64,000 bases of DNA from contig JBKGXV010000004.1 in the NCBI GenBank assembly GCA_046546375.1, positions 17,723 to 81,722 of the forward strand. The letters run 5' to 3'. The notes beneath the pieces are model-generated. The model did no database searches. It was not told the DNA's origin and saw only the letters and a list, made by a program, of their open reading frames with translations. The translations under genes were made by a program, and so were the position numbers. This document shows positions 33,417-41,876 of this stretch, in pieces. This DNA comes from JAEZKC01 sp046546375 (GTDB lineage: Bacteria > Fibrobacterota > Chitinivibrionia > Chitinivibrionales > Chitinispirillaceae). Every line of letters begins with the position of its first letter. Within the stretch, counting starts at the first letter, position 1.

Positions 33417-33562
33417 ACGATTGCCTGGAAGAGGTTTGAAAAGAGGGAAAATAGATTCGGGGCCGAGGGTCGGACCATAGCAAAATATCCGGAAAACAAT
33501 GCTACATCTACCTGCTTTTTTAACATAAGAGTTATTCAGACCGTTTCAGCGGTTTTCAGCTG

Positions 33563-33912
33563 TTGAGAAACATGGTCAAAATCTGGGAAAACTACCTCAA
33601 GCAGAGAAAGGTTGTTACCAAACTGCCTTTGGTACTGTCCATAATCATCTACCAGAGAAAACAGGTATGGTCTTTTCAGAGTTCGATCGGACACTTGTTC
33701 GAGGATATCGAAAATACAAAAGAATACATACCCGAATTCAGAAGCGAGGTATATGATATCTCTCATATAACTGATGAGTCGGTCCGGGGTGCAATACTTT
33801 TACGAGTACTGTTTCTGACCCAGAGTATGCCGCAACCCCGAAATATTCGATAAGCTTCACGAAATAATCGGCCTGGTGCTGGCGCTATCGGAGGAGAGAA
33901 CCATAACCGAAT
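33563..33912 (+). pseudogene. Degraded Rpn/YhgA-type PD-(D/E)XK nuclease (transposase-like)
   Basis: Frame 1 from 33563 reads MVKIWENYLKQRKVV, KLPLVLSIIIYQRKQVW, HLFEDIENTKEYIPEFRSEVY, the core of Rpn-family recombination-promoting nucleases. It stops at TAA 33851-33853. Shifting by one base near 33825 restores the family tail as NPEIFDKLHEIIGLVLALSEERTITEY. The N-terminal catalytic part is missing upstream of 33563. So this is a truncated and frameshifted remnant, not a functional gene. It marks the start of the decayed accessory stretch. Confidence 0.65.
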
Positions 33913-34157
33913 ACCGGAAACCCTGCTTCGCTTCCGGAGCTTGCCGAGGCGCGCCAGCCCTCGGTGACCGGGCAGGAAAGTGTCAGAAGCAGAGATACTT
34001 CAGAAACCACTCCGCTCTGATATCCTTGAAGGGTGACGTTGATTTCACTGTCACTCCAAACAACTTCGATAGTGTCTGGAGCAGACGGACGGGCTTCAGC
34101 ATGTAAAAGCGATGTGCTGAAAAGCAGCAGCGTAAACGCAAAAATTTTGAATTTCAT
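33885..34157 (-). CDS. Small exported protein of unknown function
   Basis: 90 residues. The first 20 (MKFKIFAFTLLLFSTSLLHA) are a textbook signal peptide and AGGAG lies 6 bases upstream of the ATG. The mature part has beta-like segments (TIEVVWSDSEINVTLQGY) before a serine- and glycine-rich end that overlaps the Rpn pseudogene on the other strand. The tail looks unlike a normal domain end, so the gene may be truncated. It follows the formylglycine-enzyme-like fragment and may have been co-transcribed with it. Confidence 0.5.
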   Translation of the reverse strand: MKFKIFAFTLLLFSTSLLHAEARPSAPDTIEVVWSDSEINVTLQGYQSGVVSEVSLLLTLSCPVTEGWRASASSGSEAGFPVFGYGSLLR

Positions 34158-34171
34158 AACTCTCCTATTTA

Positions 34172-34468
34172 CTAATCTTCAAAACAGGGCAAAACGGGAC
34201 GAAAGCCTAGATGTATATCATATTTGCGATCATCTGGCCACACCGTAAGCCTCCGGGTAAATGTAAGCTGTCTTGAACCGGAATACCAAAAGCCACCTCG
34301 GAAAATTTTGCTTTCTCCGTTTTCGGGGCCAGTTGGGTTTACAAAAGATCCTAGCTGGTAGGTGTGATCAAAAGTATTTGTTAACTCTGAAGCATTTCCC
34401 AGAATGTCATATAGCCCAAACGAGTTCGGCTTTTTCGAGGAGGGGTAAAAATCGAGGTGCACTGTCAT
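34172..34468 (-). pseudogene. C-terminal fragment of a formylglycine-generating-enzyme-like (SUMF1) protein
   Basis: 98 codons. PNSFGLYDILGNASELTN, VNPTGPENGESKIFRGGFW and the final HLGFRPV are the conserved C-terminal elements of the FGE-sulfatase/SUMF1 fold (usually PNAFGLYDMLGNVWEW, NPTGP, RGGSW, GFR). The N-terminal two thirds are absent and the sequence before 34468 (to 34682, no gene recognised) does not continue the fold in any frame. I therefore call it a remnant. Such domains also occur in phage variable proteins and modification enzymes. Confidence 0.6.
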
Positions 34469-34681
34469 TCAAAGCATTGCAAGTGATCCAGACCGCCGCG
34501 GTGATAATAGATAGCAGTTTTGTAATGATTCCGATTCCGAAAACCGGATTCCATTCATTTAGCTTTTTTCTGGTTGGCCGCCAGCGGTTTATTCAATCCT
34601 GCAAAGCGCATCCTTGAGCCAGGTATCGACAAAGACATCCTGCGGCTGCTTGTCATATAGCAACATTTTTTCACCATGGAC

Positions 34682-34807
34682 CTATTTCCACTTCAGATCT
34701 CTGGTGCCCGCAATATATTCCGCCGTCTCTTCAGCCACCATGCCGGTTTGAGCAGTTATCGGCTTGCCAACGAGGTGGTCACGCAGAGCACTCTCGATAG
34801 TGTTCAT
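34682..34807 (-). CDS. Short ORF related to a segment upstream of the TrlF gene
   Basis: 41 codons: MNTIESALRDHL, then GKPITAQTGMV and AEETAEYIAGTRDLKWK. The ATG lies one base after the stop of the AlbA_2 gene. The last 15 residues are related to a coding segment at 38718-38757, just before the TrlF gene, reading DETAEYIAGNRNLKEE; most differences are at third codon positions. This suggests two related, once functional C-termini bracketing the two-gene module. Identity of the family is not known to me. Confidence 0.4.
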   Translation of the reverse strand: MNTIESALRDHLVGKPITAQTGMVAEETAEYIAGTRDLKWK

Positions 34808-34808
34808 C

Positions 34809-36035
34809 TCATAACCTTTGTTTTTTCGGCAGTATAACTTTTAAATAGTCTTCAGTAGCTTCAAAGATCGGATCACAACCATTGTGAGCACGCATTAGAG
34901 GAATCACTTTTGTCCGCAATCCCATACCCCGATAGTCGACATAGCCATAATCACGCATGACCTCCATTATAATGGTGTTGCGGGTATAACGTTGGCCGGC
35001 TATCATTTTTTCCACTGTCATTGAGTTTTGAAGACTGCCGGGACTAATGACCTCAAGTCGATCAGCATAAAGCCCAATTTCAATATCAACAAAGCGAGTC
35101 CAATCTCTATGCGCTAAAGCATTGATAAGAACTTCCCTTATTGCTTCGATCGGGTACAGGAGATTTCTTTCTCGCTGTAAATTTTCCCGAATAACGTCTG
35201 ATTCATCGGTAATAAATGGATTGATCTTTTGCAGGGCATATTCGATTAATCCTTCATCCATCAATCTTTTTGTTCCGTTTGAATAGTCCCATCTGGCCGC
35301 AAGAGGTGCATCTATAATCGTATCTAATTGCGCTCTATACTCTTTATCTGTACTGTTGAAAACGAATACCCGCAGACCGCTTTGTTTTAAATATTGCCGT
35401 GGTTTTTTACCAAACAATACCATACCAGCGATTGTACACATCCCTTTAACTTCAGTTAAAAAACCAATATTTGCTAATCTACTTTCCCATTCTTCATCCG
35501 TTGCAGGAATGTCCGGATCATTAATGACATTTTTTAGATAATTTTCTAAGCGAACTCTATCCAGGTCATGAGACGAGGTACGAGATACCGGTAACATTTC
35601 CGTATGAAGCATGCCTCCGATCTCATATAGCCGCATTTGTTGCTCTCTCGTGGCTAATCGTGATGTAGAGCCAACTCGAATAAAAACCTCTTCCGCTTTG
35701 TTGTGCCGACGTACATAAGGTTTTGAGTTTCCTTGTGGAAAAGTAAGAACCGCAACTGTGGTATTTTCATCGATTCTGATTTCTTCGTAAAACGGCAAGA
35801 TAGAGGGGTGAACTTTCTCCGAAATGACATTCATCACCCATTCTTCAACATCTGCGCGCTGAAGCCCAGGGATAGAGCCGTTGTCATCAACTCCCAGGAG
35901 TATCTTTCCACCTTGAAAATTTACCAAAGCCACAACCTCTTTCGCTAACTGCTCAGGTCGAATGTCGTCACGCTTAAATTCGATTCCCGAATTTTCACCG
36001 TTGGCAATAATCTCAAGTAATTCCGTTTTTAGCAT
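34809..36035 (-). CDS. AlbA_2 (Schlafen-type) ATP-binding protein, COG2865-like
   Basis: 408 residues. N-terminal AlbA_2/divergent AAA-like domain with SGIEFKRDDIRPEQLAKEVVAL, then VNFQGGKILLGVDDNG and GSTSRLATREQQM; C-terminal half with a GHKL-like or winged-helix region, AIREVLINALAHRDW and PGSLQNSMTVEKM. COG2865 proteins are predicted regulators or RNA/DNA-binding ATPases and are frequent in defence islands. It starts 9 bases after the stop of the TrlF gene, so the pair is an operon. The function is not established for this protein. Confidence 0.85.
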   Translation of the reverse strand: MLKTELLEIIANGENSGIEFKRDDIRPEQLAKEVVALVNFQGGKILLGVDDNGSIPGLQRADVEEWVMNVISEKVHPSILPFYEEIRIDENTTVAVLTFPQGNSKPYVRRHNKAEEVFIRVGSTSRLATREQQMRLYEIGGMLHTEMLPVSRTSSHDLDRVRLENYLKNVINDPDIPATDEEWESRLANIGFLTEVKGMCTIAGMVLFGKKPRQYLKQSGLRVFVFNSTDKEYRAQLDTIIDAPLAARWDYSNGTKRLMDEGLIEYALQKINPFITDESDVIRENLQRERNLLYPIEAIREVLINALAHRDWTRFVDIEIGLYADRLEVISPGSLQNSMTVEKMIAGQRYTRNTIIMEVMRDYGYVDYRGMGLRTKVIPLMRAHNGCDPIFEATEDYLKVILPKKQRL

Positions 36036-36044
36036 GATATCTCC

Positions 36045-38702
36045 TCAATAGCCGTACTTCATTTTACGCTGATTGAAAGCAGTACGGCCGCCCTCAAGAA
36101 TATTAGCTGCTTTTTCCCGTACATTTTGAACATCAACAGCACCTTGCAATTCCCCCGGCATGCAGCCTTTGCCTTCACAAACTTCAAAAACACCAATCCA
36201 TTCAGCATCACCAAATACAGGGATATTAGCGTTATGAGTGGCAAATATGAACTGTCGATTTATTTTTGCATCACGAAGTTCAGCGACAATCCGGTCGGCA
36301 ATAAAAGCATTGTCCAAATTGTCTTCGGGTTGATCCACGATCAATGGATCTTTGTTTTGCAGTAATAAAAGATGTAATATAGCCGTGCACTGCTGTCCTG
36401 TTGATAGGTTCCTCAGAGATCGATATCTGGCTTCTCCTTCATGGGCGACATTCAATTCAATTTCAATGATGTCCGGCAACTCAATCTCCTGGAGTTCGAG
36501 CACTTTTGATGGAGGCAGTTTAACCAATGCGTTGGCAACGGTTTGTGTAATGCTCCAACTTGAAGAGCTTAATTCATTTTCGCCTTTTTGAATCAGTTCA
36601 GAAAGTTTAACAGGAGAAAAATCATCTATTTCGTTAATCCAGGATAGTCGTTTTTCTCCTACCCCCTCGAGGCTGCAACGCAGCAAGAAATCAATAACAA
36701 ACCTTCTATTTGCTTCTGGTTTTACCGTCAGCTTCAGTTTGCCCGCAAGCTTCCTATTTAATTTTTTGAGAGAGGATTCAAATTTAGCCGTCCGACTAGC
36801 GCGATAGGAAGAAAGTTCTTCCAACATTGATTGCCTCTGCTTTTGCAGCTCATCTATAAGAGCTTGCTGATTCTTAATTGCAGACTCTTTGGGTTTGATT
36901 CGTTCTATTTCTTGTAACAGACTCTGATATTCAACGCCGATTTCACGGCCACTTTTTCCTTCACTTGCAGGTAACTCTTTGAATGTTTTTTCGAGTTTTT
37001 CTTCTTCGTTTCGGATAAGCTGACTCAGCTCAGAACTCAGTTTATCAATCTCTTGTTTTGCTTCGGCAAGAGAAGTCTGCCATTGCCCCAGGATTTCTTC
37101 AGTTTTAACTTTTAATTTGTCTAATTTTGATTTTATTATCTTCAAGATACCGGCATGAGGGAGCTTCTCGACGGTTGAGTCACTCAAAAAGACTGTATCG
37201 GGGAGAGCATCGCTGGCTTGAACAAATGCCTGTTCCAGGTTGGCAAGTTCCTCTTCAGCGATACGCTGTTTCAACCTCTTTTCGGTTTCCAGCAGAGGAA
37301 TCACCTTGAGTTTGTCTTCAATGCCGAGAGCTTTAAACTGTTGGACACGTTCCTGCAATTTCGGTAGTTTAGTCAGTTCGTCTTCAACAGCCGCCTTGCC
37401 TTCAAGTGCTTTTTGCAATTTGTTCCGATTCTCTCTCAATGCCGTTAATGTTGCCTTAATCTTGCGTTCATAATCACCGTGTTCAACATCAATAAATCGG
37501 GCAAGCAGCCTCATTTGCGCATGATCATCCTGGGCAATTTCATAAATTTCATTTTGTCCATAGATTTCAATCTCGGGTAGAATTTCTTTGGGTGTAAAAG
37601 TTGAAATAGTGCCGAATTGGTCTTTTACAGAAGAGCTTTCACCGTAGCGGCGGGCAATAGTGTATTTTTTGCCGTTCATCCTGGAAGAACGCACCACAAG
37701 CTCAATTCGAGCTTTAGATTTACCGATATTATCTTTGATAATCTCGGAATGCTGCTTTTTAGCATTCTTTCCTATCGGTTCAAGTTCCAGAGCATATCGT
37801 ATACACTCAAGGAGTGTGGATTTTCCCGTTCCCCGCCCCCCAATGACAGCATTAAGGTGTTCGGAAAAATTGATGTGCAGATCATCAAGATATCCCCCGG
37901 TAATGGAAAGTGATTCGATTCTGGAATAATATTTTTCAGAAACATCAGTATTGAGACGTACCCGTGATTGAGGATCTTGAAAAGCTAACTTAAATGCCTC
38001 AAAACTCGGATTGGTCATTTTGATTAAACAGGAGGCTTTGGGTTTTTTTAGCGTTTCAGGTTTCTCCACATCTTTGGCGTTAATGACGGCAATCGGTGTT
38101 TCTCGTTTGTAGTTCGGGTTCTTGTTTTGCACAATCTGACAAAAACCATTGTTTTCCTCCGTTTTCAGATCATCAAGCGTTCCTGGTATCTGTGCCGCCT
38201 TCAGTAAATTATTTTTCCAGACATGAACCAGCTTTTGTTTCAATATCCCGCTATCATCCGTGCTGTGAGCCGCATAGCATATTCCTCCCATTTCCTCAAC
38301 TTTAGACAATAAATCATTGCCGCCAAGATTAGATGGCCAGGCACCATTTGCGGAATCAGTTAAACCAAGAGAACCAAGATACCGATTTAATTGATCTTTA
38401 CTTGTATTTTCAGGGAATAAACACACAAAGTGTGCCTTTTCGGTAGTCGCAATTTCAAAACCTGGAAAAACCAGAATATCAGCCGGCTCCATAACGGAAC
38501 GGATCGCATCAATGCCATCTACATTGCCGTGATCAGCGATACCCAGCACCTTAATGTCCTCTTCTTGACATACCTGCAACAGCTGCTGGTTATATTCATC
38601 CTCAGACAAAACCTGGTGTTGACCCCGATAGGCAAGGTAAGAATATGGATTCACCTGCAAGGCACACTTCCAGAACCGAGCTTTTGTGTATGTAGTATTC
38701 AT
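36045..38702 (-). CDS. TrlF-type ATPase: PHP domain plus SMC-like ATPase
   Basis: 885 residues. N-terminal 200 residues form a PHP-type phosphoesterase-like domain (LGIADHGNVDGIDAI and CYAAHSTDDSG with metal-ligand-like His and Asp). A Walker A loop follows at about residue 290 (AVIGGRGTGKSTLLE), then a long helical coiled-coil region (about 400-680), and the ABC/SMC signature region with LRNLSTGQQCTAIL, Walker B VDQPEDNLDN and FATHNANIP at about 770-830. This matches the TrlF family of AAA-like ATPases, which occur in anti-phage and tRNA-nuclease-like contexts. It ends with YGY. GAGG lies 8 bases before the ATG. Confidence 0.85.
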   Translation of the reverse strand: MNTTYTKARFWKCALQVNPYSYLAYRGQHQVLSEDEYNQQLLQVCQEEDIKVLGIADHGNVDGIDAIRSVMEPADILVFPGFEIATTEKAHFVCLFPENTSKDQLNRYLGSLGLTDSANGAWPSNLGGNDLLSKVEEMGGICYAAHSTDDSGILKQKLVHVWKNNLLKAAQIPGTLDDLKTEENNGFCQIVQNKNPNYKRETPIAVINAKDVEKPETLKKPKASCLIKMTNPSFEAFKLAFQDPQSRVRLNTDVSEKYYSRIESLSITGGYLDDLHINFSEHLNAVIGGRGTGKSTLLECIRYALELEPIGKNAKKQHSEIIKDNIGKSKARIELVVRSSRMNGKKYTIARRYGESSSVKDQFGTISTFTPKEILPEIEIYGQNEIYEIAQDDHAQMRLLARFIDVEHGDYERKIKATLTALRENRNKLQKALEGKAAVEDELTKLPKLQERVQQFKALGIEDKLKVIPLLETEKRLKQRIAEEELANLEQAFVQASDALPDTVFLSDSTVEKLPHAGILKIIKSKLDKLKVKTEEILGQWQTSLAEAKQEIDKLSSELSQLIRNEEEKLEKTFKELPASEGKSGREIGVEYQSLLQEIERIKPKESAIKNQQALIDELQKQRQSMLEELSSYRASRTAKFESSLKKLNRKLAGKLKLTVKPEANRRFVIDFLLRCSLEGVGEKRLSWINEIDDFSPVKLSELIQKGENELSSSSWSITQTVANALVKLPPSKVLELQEIELPDIIEIELNVAHEGEARYRSLRNLSTGQQCTAILHLLLLQNKDPLIVDQPEDNLDNAFIADRIVAELRDAKINRQFIFATHNANIPVFGDAEWIGVFEVCEGKGCMPGELQGAVDVQNVREKAANILEGGRTAFNQRKMKYGY

Positions 38703-39160
38703 AACGAAATTCCTCTTTCAGATTTCTGTTACCAGCAATGTATTCTGCCGTCTCGTCTCGCCTTTTTTTATCTTGAATGCTTGTGCGTTCAACAGAGCAG
38801 AATTATCGCTTTTGTATCACCTGTTAAATTTTCGTTCATCATCAGTCCATTCTTGGCGAATTTAAGTCCGCTACTCATTTACACAGGTCCCTTCTTCTTG
38901 CAAAATTTCTATCATAGTGGCCCGCACAGCCGGATTCAAGCCTATATTACCAGATGTTTGCATACAAGAGCACCTATTGAAAGAAGCATCTAAACAGCAT
39001 TCGAAGAACGAAAATGAGGAGAAATACACCAGTAACCAGCTCCCTATCCAGAGAGGAACATAAATACATATTAAAGAATAACCTAAATCGGACGATAGGT
39101 TGACATAAAAATACACCTTTTGAGGCGTTTCATAAGTAAAATTACAGGTGTTCAAAGCTT
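38703..39160 (-). other. Decayed coding region upstream of the TrlF gene
   Basis: No intact gene of normal size. Minus-strand pieces are protein-like: one ending SGNIGLNPAVRATMIEILQEEG with stop at 38871; a 29-codon ORF at 38789-38878 (SSGLKFAKNGLMMNENLTGDTKA) whose ATG overlaps that stop, as adjacent operon genes do; and the segment at 38718-38757 (AEYIAGNRNLKEE) related to the ORF at 34682-34807. They look like remnants of one or two genes of the same operon as TrlF, broken by frameshift and deletion. I do not recognise the families. Confidence 0.35.
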
Positions 39161-39199
39161 ATAACAACTGTGGAAAACCGAAACTCAAAAGGTGATAAT

Positions 39200-39358
39200 A
39201 TGAAGATAGGTTCCGACAGAAAAGAAAACAAGATCAATGCAGTCGATATTACCGACTTAACGCACAGGGAATTTGTCGATGTAAAACTGAATTAATTTCT
39301 GGAGAAATTAACAGGTACTGACCGGATAAGACTTACAGACGCAGAAATACACTACTAA
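39200..39358 (+). pseudogene. Short plus-strand ORF with an in-frame stop
   Basis: From ATG 39200, with GGTGA upstream, 31 codons read MKIGSDRKENKINAVDITD and LTHREFVDVKLN, then TAA at 39293. The same frame continues as FLEKLTGTDRIRLTDAEIHY to a second TAA at 39358. The two halves look like one small polar protein interrupted by a nonsense codon. No family recognised. It lies just before the terminator and tRNA-Pro. Confidence 0.3.
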
Positions 39359-39366
39359 GGAAACAA

Positions 39367-39411
39367 AAAACGGCCCAGATGCGCGTCTACAGCATCATTT
39401 GGGCCGTTTTT
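39367..39411. terminator. Bidirectional terminator after tRNA-Pro
   Basis: CGGCCCA (39371-39377) pairs with TGGGCCG (39400-39406), with further pairing inside, flanked by AAAAA on the left and TTTTT on the right. On the minus strand it follows the tRNA-Pro end by a few bases and terminates it; on the plus strand it follows the short ORF at 39200. Confidence 0.8.
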
Positions 39412-39414
39412 AAA

Positions 39415-39491
39415 TGGTCGGGATGAGAGGATTCGAACCTCCGACCACTTGAACCCCATTCAAGTGCCCTACCAGGCTGGGCTACATCCCG
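39415..39491 (-). tRNA. tRNA-Pro (anticodon GGG)
   Basis: Minus strand. Acceptor stem CGGGATG pairs with CATCCCG; D-arm contains AGCCCAGCCTGGTAGGGC; the anticodon arm is CTTGA, loop ATGGGGT, TCAAG, giving anticodon GGG for CCC codons; T-arm contains GGAGGTTCGAATCCTCTC. Discriminator A and an encoded CCA (39415-39417) complete a 77-base gene. A terminator follows directly. The tRNA bounds the decayed accessory region on its right, a common integration position, though I found no repeat of its 3-prime end. Confidence 0.97.
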
Positions 39492-39645
39492 ATCAAGTTT
39501 TTCAAATATAGTATACGAACTACTGATACGCAAGCTCCGAACCACCTCGAAAATCATTGCATACCACTTTTTATCTCATTTCACCCCGTTCCCAGTCCCG
39601 CCAATATGATTCCGATTCCGTTCAAATCTAAAATCTGAAATTCCC

Positions 39646-41259
39646 TCACACCCCCTCAAACGCCTCATTCAGAAGCTTTTCCTCGGGCGGTTTGGTGAGC
39701 ATGCTGAACACAATCGTGGCCAGAGCCGAAACGGGAAGAGAAACCACGATGGGATCGAGATTCTGAAGCGCGGGGCTGGAGACCAGGCTGTCCACCCCGA
39801 AAAGCGCCCTGCACATACCCAGCGGCCCTGACTCCTTTATGTGCACGAACACAAGCCAGAAAGCGCTTACACCCACGCCGCTTACAAAACAGGCCTTCGC
39901 TCCCGCCTTGGTGACTCTCCTGCTGTACAAAGCTCCAAAATACATGGGCAGGAATGCTGCAGCGCACAATCCGAAGAAAATCGCCGTACCAATGGCGATT
40001 ATCGCCGATCCCTGCTCATAGAATCTGGGAAGCGCGTAGGCCAGAAACGCGCTGATAATGATGGTTATCCCCATGGCGATTCTGGTGGTGAAAAGTGGAT
40101 TTTTACTTCTGATTCTGAATCCGTGCTCAAGCACATCCCTGCCAAACGCCGTACCCATGGTGTGAAACTGGGACGAAAGGGTGGAAATGGCGGCAGCCAG
40201 AAGAGTCACCATGAATATACCCGTAAACCAGGGCGGCGTGGCTTCGTTTATAAAGAAGGGTATGATATTGTCGGTCTTCTTATCCACCGCTAAAAAGGAT
40301 ATTTTACCGAGAGTGCTCTGGAGATGATCATGGAAGTACACATTGCTCAGCGCCCCCACGATAAACGCCACTCCGGTCATCATCAGAATAAACACCCCGC
40401 CCACCAGCACCGCTCTGTTGAGTTCGCGGTTGCTCTTGACAGTCATGAAACGCACCGCAAGCTGGGGCTGGGCCAGTACTCCTATCCCCACACCCAGAAC
40501 GATGGTGGTGACAAGCTGCATCCAGAGCGGAGAGCCGAATCTGGGCATGGAGGTCCAGCCCTGATGTCCCTGTGAACCGAAAACCGAAACGGCCTGATCC
40601 TTAAGAGCACTCAGACCGGCATGAGCCTGCACCACTCCCCCCAGTTTGGAGTAGGTGAAATAGAGAAGAAGCGCCATGCCGATAAACATCAGAACGCCCT
40701 GAAACGCATCGGTGTACATCACCCCCTTGAGGCCTCCCAGAATCACATATATCGCCACTATGGACACAAAGAACATCAATGCCACTTCATAGTTTATCCC
40801 CAGGGTTTCGTGAATGAACTGTGTCCCGCCGATAATGACCGATCCGGCATAGAGCGGCATGGCGATGAAGATGAGAAGTCCTGAAGCGGTCTGAAGAAAT
40901 CTGGACTGAAAACGCTTGCCGATGAATTCCGAAAAGGTATGAGCGTCGAGATTGTGGCCGATTTTTCTGGTGCGTTTGCCGAAAAGTGCAAAAGCGATGA
41001 ATATGCCCACCAATATATTCAGAAATGTAAGCCAGAGAATTCCCATTCCATACACAGCCGCAGCACCTCCGAAACCCACAATGGCGGAGGTACTGATAAA
41101 AGCCGCCCCGTAGGAGATGGCCATGACGACGGGATGGGTTTTGCGCCCTGCAAGCAGGTAGTCGGCCGCGTTACGGGTCCCCCGGAAACCCAGATACACA
41201 AGTATCGCGTTCACTATCAGAAATACGACCACGATTGTACCCAGAAGCATCATGTTCAT
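39646..41259 (-). CDS. Sodium:solute symporter (SSS family), copy 1
   Basis: 537 residues with about 13 hydrophobic helices. Family features include LLAGRKTHPVVMAISYGAAFISTSAIVGFGG near residue 35, AHTFSEFIGKRFQSRFLQT, LGGLKGVMYTDAFQG near 180, and the later GVGIGVLAQPQLAVRFMTVK region, as in acetate/proline/pantothenate SSS carriers. Uses the sodium gradient to import an organic solute. The ATG overlaps the stop of its small accessory gene (ATGA). Copy 2 at 41877-43490 has the same length and very high identity, so the pair is a tandem duplication. Substrate unknown. Confidence 0.93.
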   Translation of the reverse strand: MNMMLLGTIVVVFLIVNAILVYLGFRGTRNAADYLLAGRKTHPVVMAISYGAAFISTSAIVGFGGAAAVYGMGILWLTFLNILVGIFIAFALFGKRTRKIGHNLDAHTFSEFIGKRFQSRFLQTASGLLIFIAMPLYAGSVIIGGTQFIHETLGINYEVALMFFVSIVAIYVILGGLKGVMYTDAFQGVLMFIGMALLLYFTYSKLGGVVQAHAGLSALKDQAVSVFGSQGHQGWTSMPRFGSPLWMQLVTTIVLGVGIGVLAQPQLAVRFMTVKSNRELNRAVLVGGVFILMMTGVAFIVGALSNVYFHDHLQSTLGKISFLAVDKKTDNIIPFFINEATPPWFTGIFMVTLLAAAISTLSSQFHTMGTAFGRDVLEHGFRIRSKNPLFTTRIAMGITIIISAFLAYALPRFYEQGSAIIAIGTAIFFGLCAAAFLPMYFGALYSRRVTKAGAKACFVSGVGVSAFWLVFVHIKESGPLGMCRALFGVDSLVSSPALQNLDPIVVSLPVSALATIVFSMLTKPPEEKLLNEAFEGV

Positions 41260-41456
41260 CTCTCACCCCCCAGCGTCTCTGCTTCGGCGAGTTCGGGGTC
41301 ATGCTGCTCCCAGGCAATCTCCTCCTCTATCTGTTTCTGTTCATTTTCCCTGGGCAGGTTCCAGTTTCTGATACCGTACACCACACAGAGCAGGGTTGCT
41401 CCTATGCAGCAGACATACGCAAGCACCACTCCGGTTCCCTCAAGGCCGAGAATCAT
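41256..41456 (-). CDS. Small symporter accessory protein, copy 1
   Basis: 66 residues from the ATG at 41456, with GGAG 8 bases upstream; a GTG at 41465 lies too close to that site. One membrane helix (GTGVVLAYVCCIGATLLCVVYGI) then NWNLPRENEQKQIEEE and an acidic tail. This matches the small accessory proteins found upstream of SSS symporters. Its stop overlaps the symporter start. Counterpart of 43487-43687. Confidence 0.85.
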   Translation of the reverse strand: MILGLEGTGVVLAYVCCIGATLLCVVYGIRNWNLPRENEQKQIEEEIAWEQHDPELAEAETLGGER

Positions 41457-41621
41457 AATTTCCACTCCTTTGATTGTTTTCTGATCTTCAGAAATAGTCC
41501 CCCCGAGCCAGACCGCACACGCGCCGGCTGCTCTTCAGGGATGGCGAAAAGAGGTCTGATACAGCAGGATTTTCGAATGACAACTGCATGCGGTTATCTG
41601 AAGATCCGGCCCCTGTTTCCG

Positions 41622-41635
41622 ACCGACCGGTCGGT
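41622..41635. promoter_or_regulatory. Palindromic operator candidate
   Basis: ACCGACCGGTCGGT is a perfect 14-base palindrome in the 420-base gap between the copy 1 accessory gene and copy 2 symporter end. It has the half-site spacing of TetR-family operators and lies about 165 bases upstream of the accessory start, so it could control copy 1. The TetR gene is at 43671-44327, upstream of copy 2. The rest of the gap holds no gene that I can support. Confidence 0.45.
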
Positions 41636-41876
41636 TTCTGAATGTGGGAAATATAGTTCACGAAACCGCATTGAAAAAGAATAAACTGGAAACAGATGGT
41701 GTCGATTTATGAGCGCACAGCGGATCTGTTCTTCACTGCAGACGGACAGGTAGAGCAATCGGATCGGTGGACAGGCATGGTAAGAGACGGGGAACTGTCC
41801 GGAAAACCAGGCTGTATTCCCCGAATGTGAATCTGTGCCGTACCGGAAAATCACCTCCGGGGGGGGAGCCGGATTA

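Noticed and set aside
34525..39620. 15-base direct repeat ATGATTCCGATTCCG at 34525 and 39606 bracketing the TrlF module and tRNA-Pro
   Set aside because: A chance 15-base repeat is expected about once or twice in 64 kb, and neither copy touches the tRNA 3-prime end, so it does not support an attachment site.
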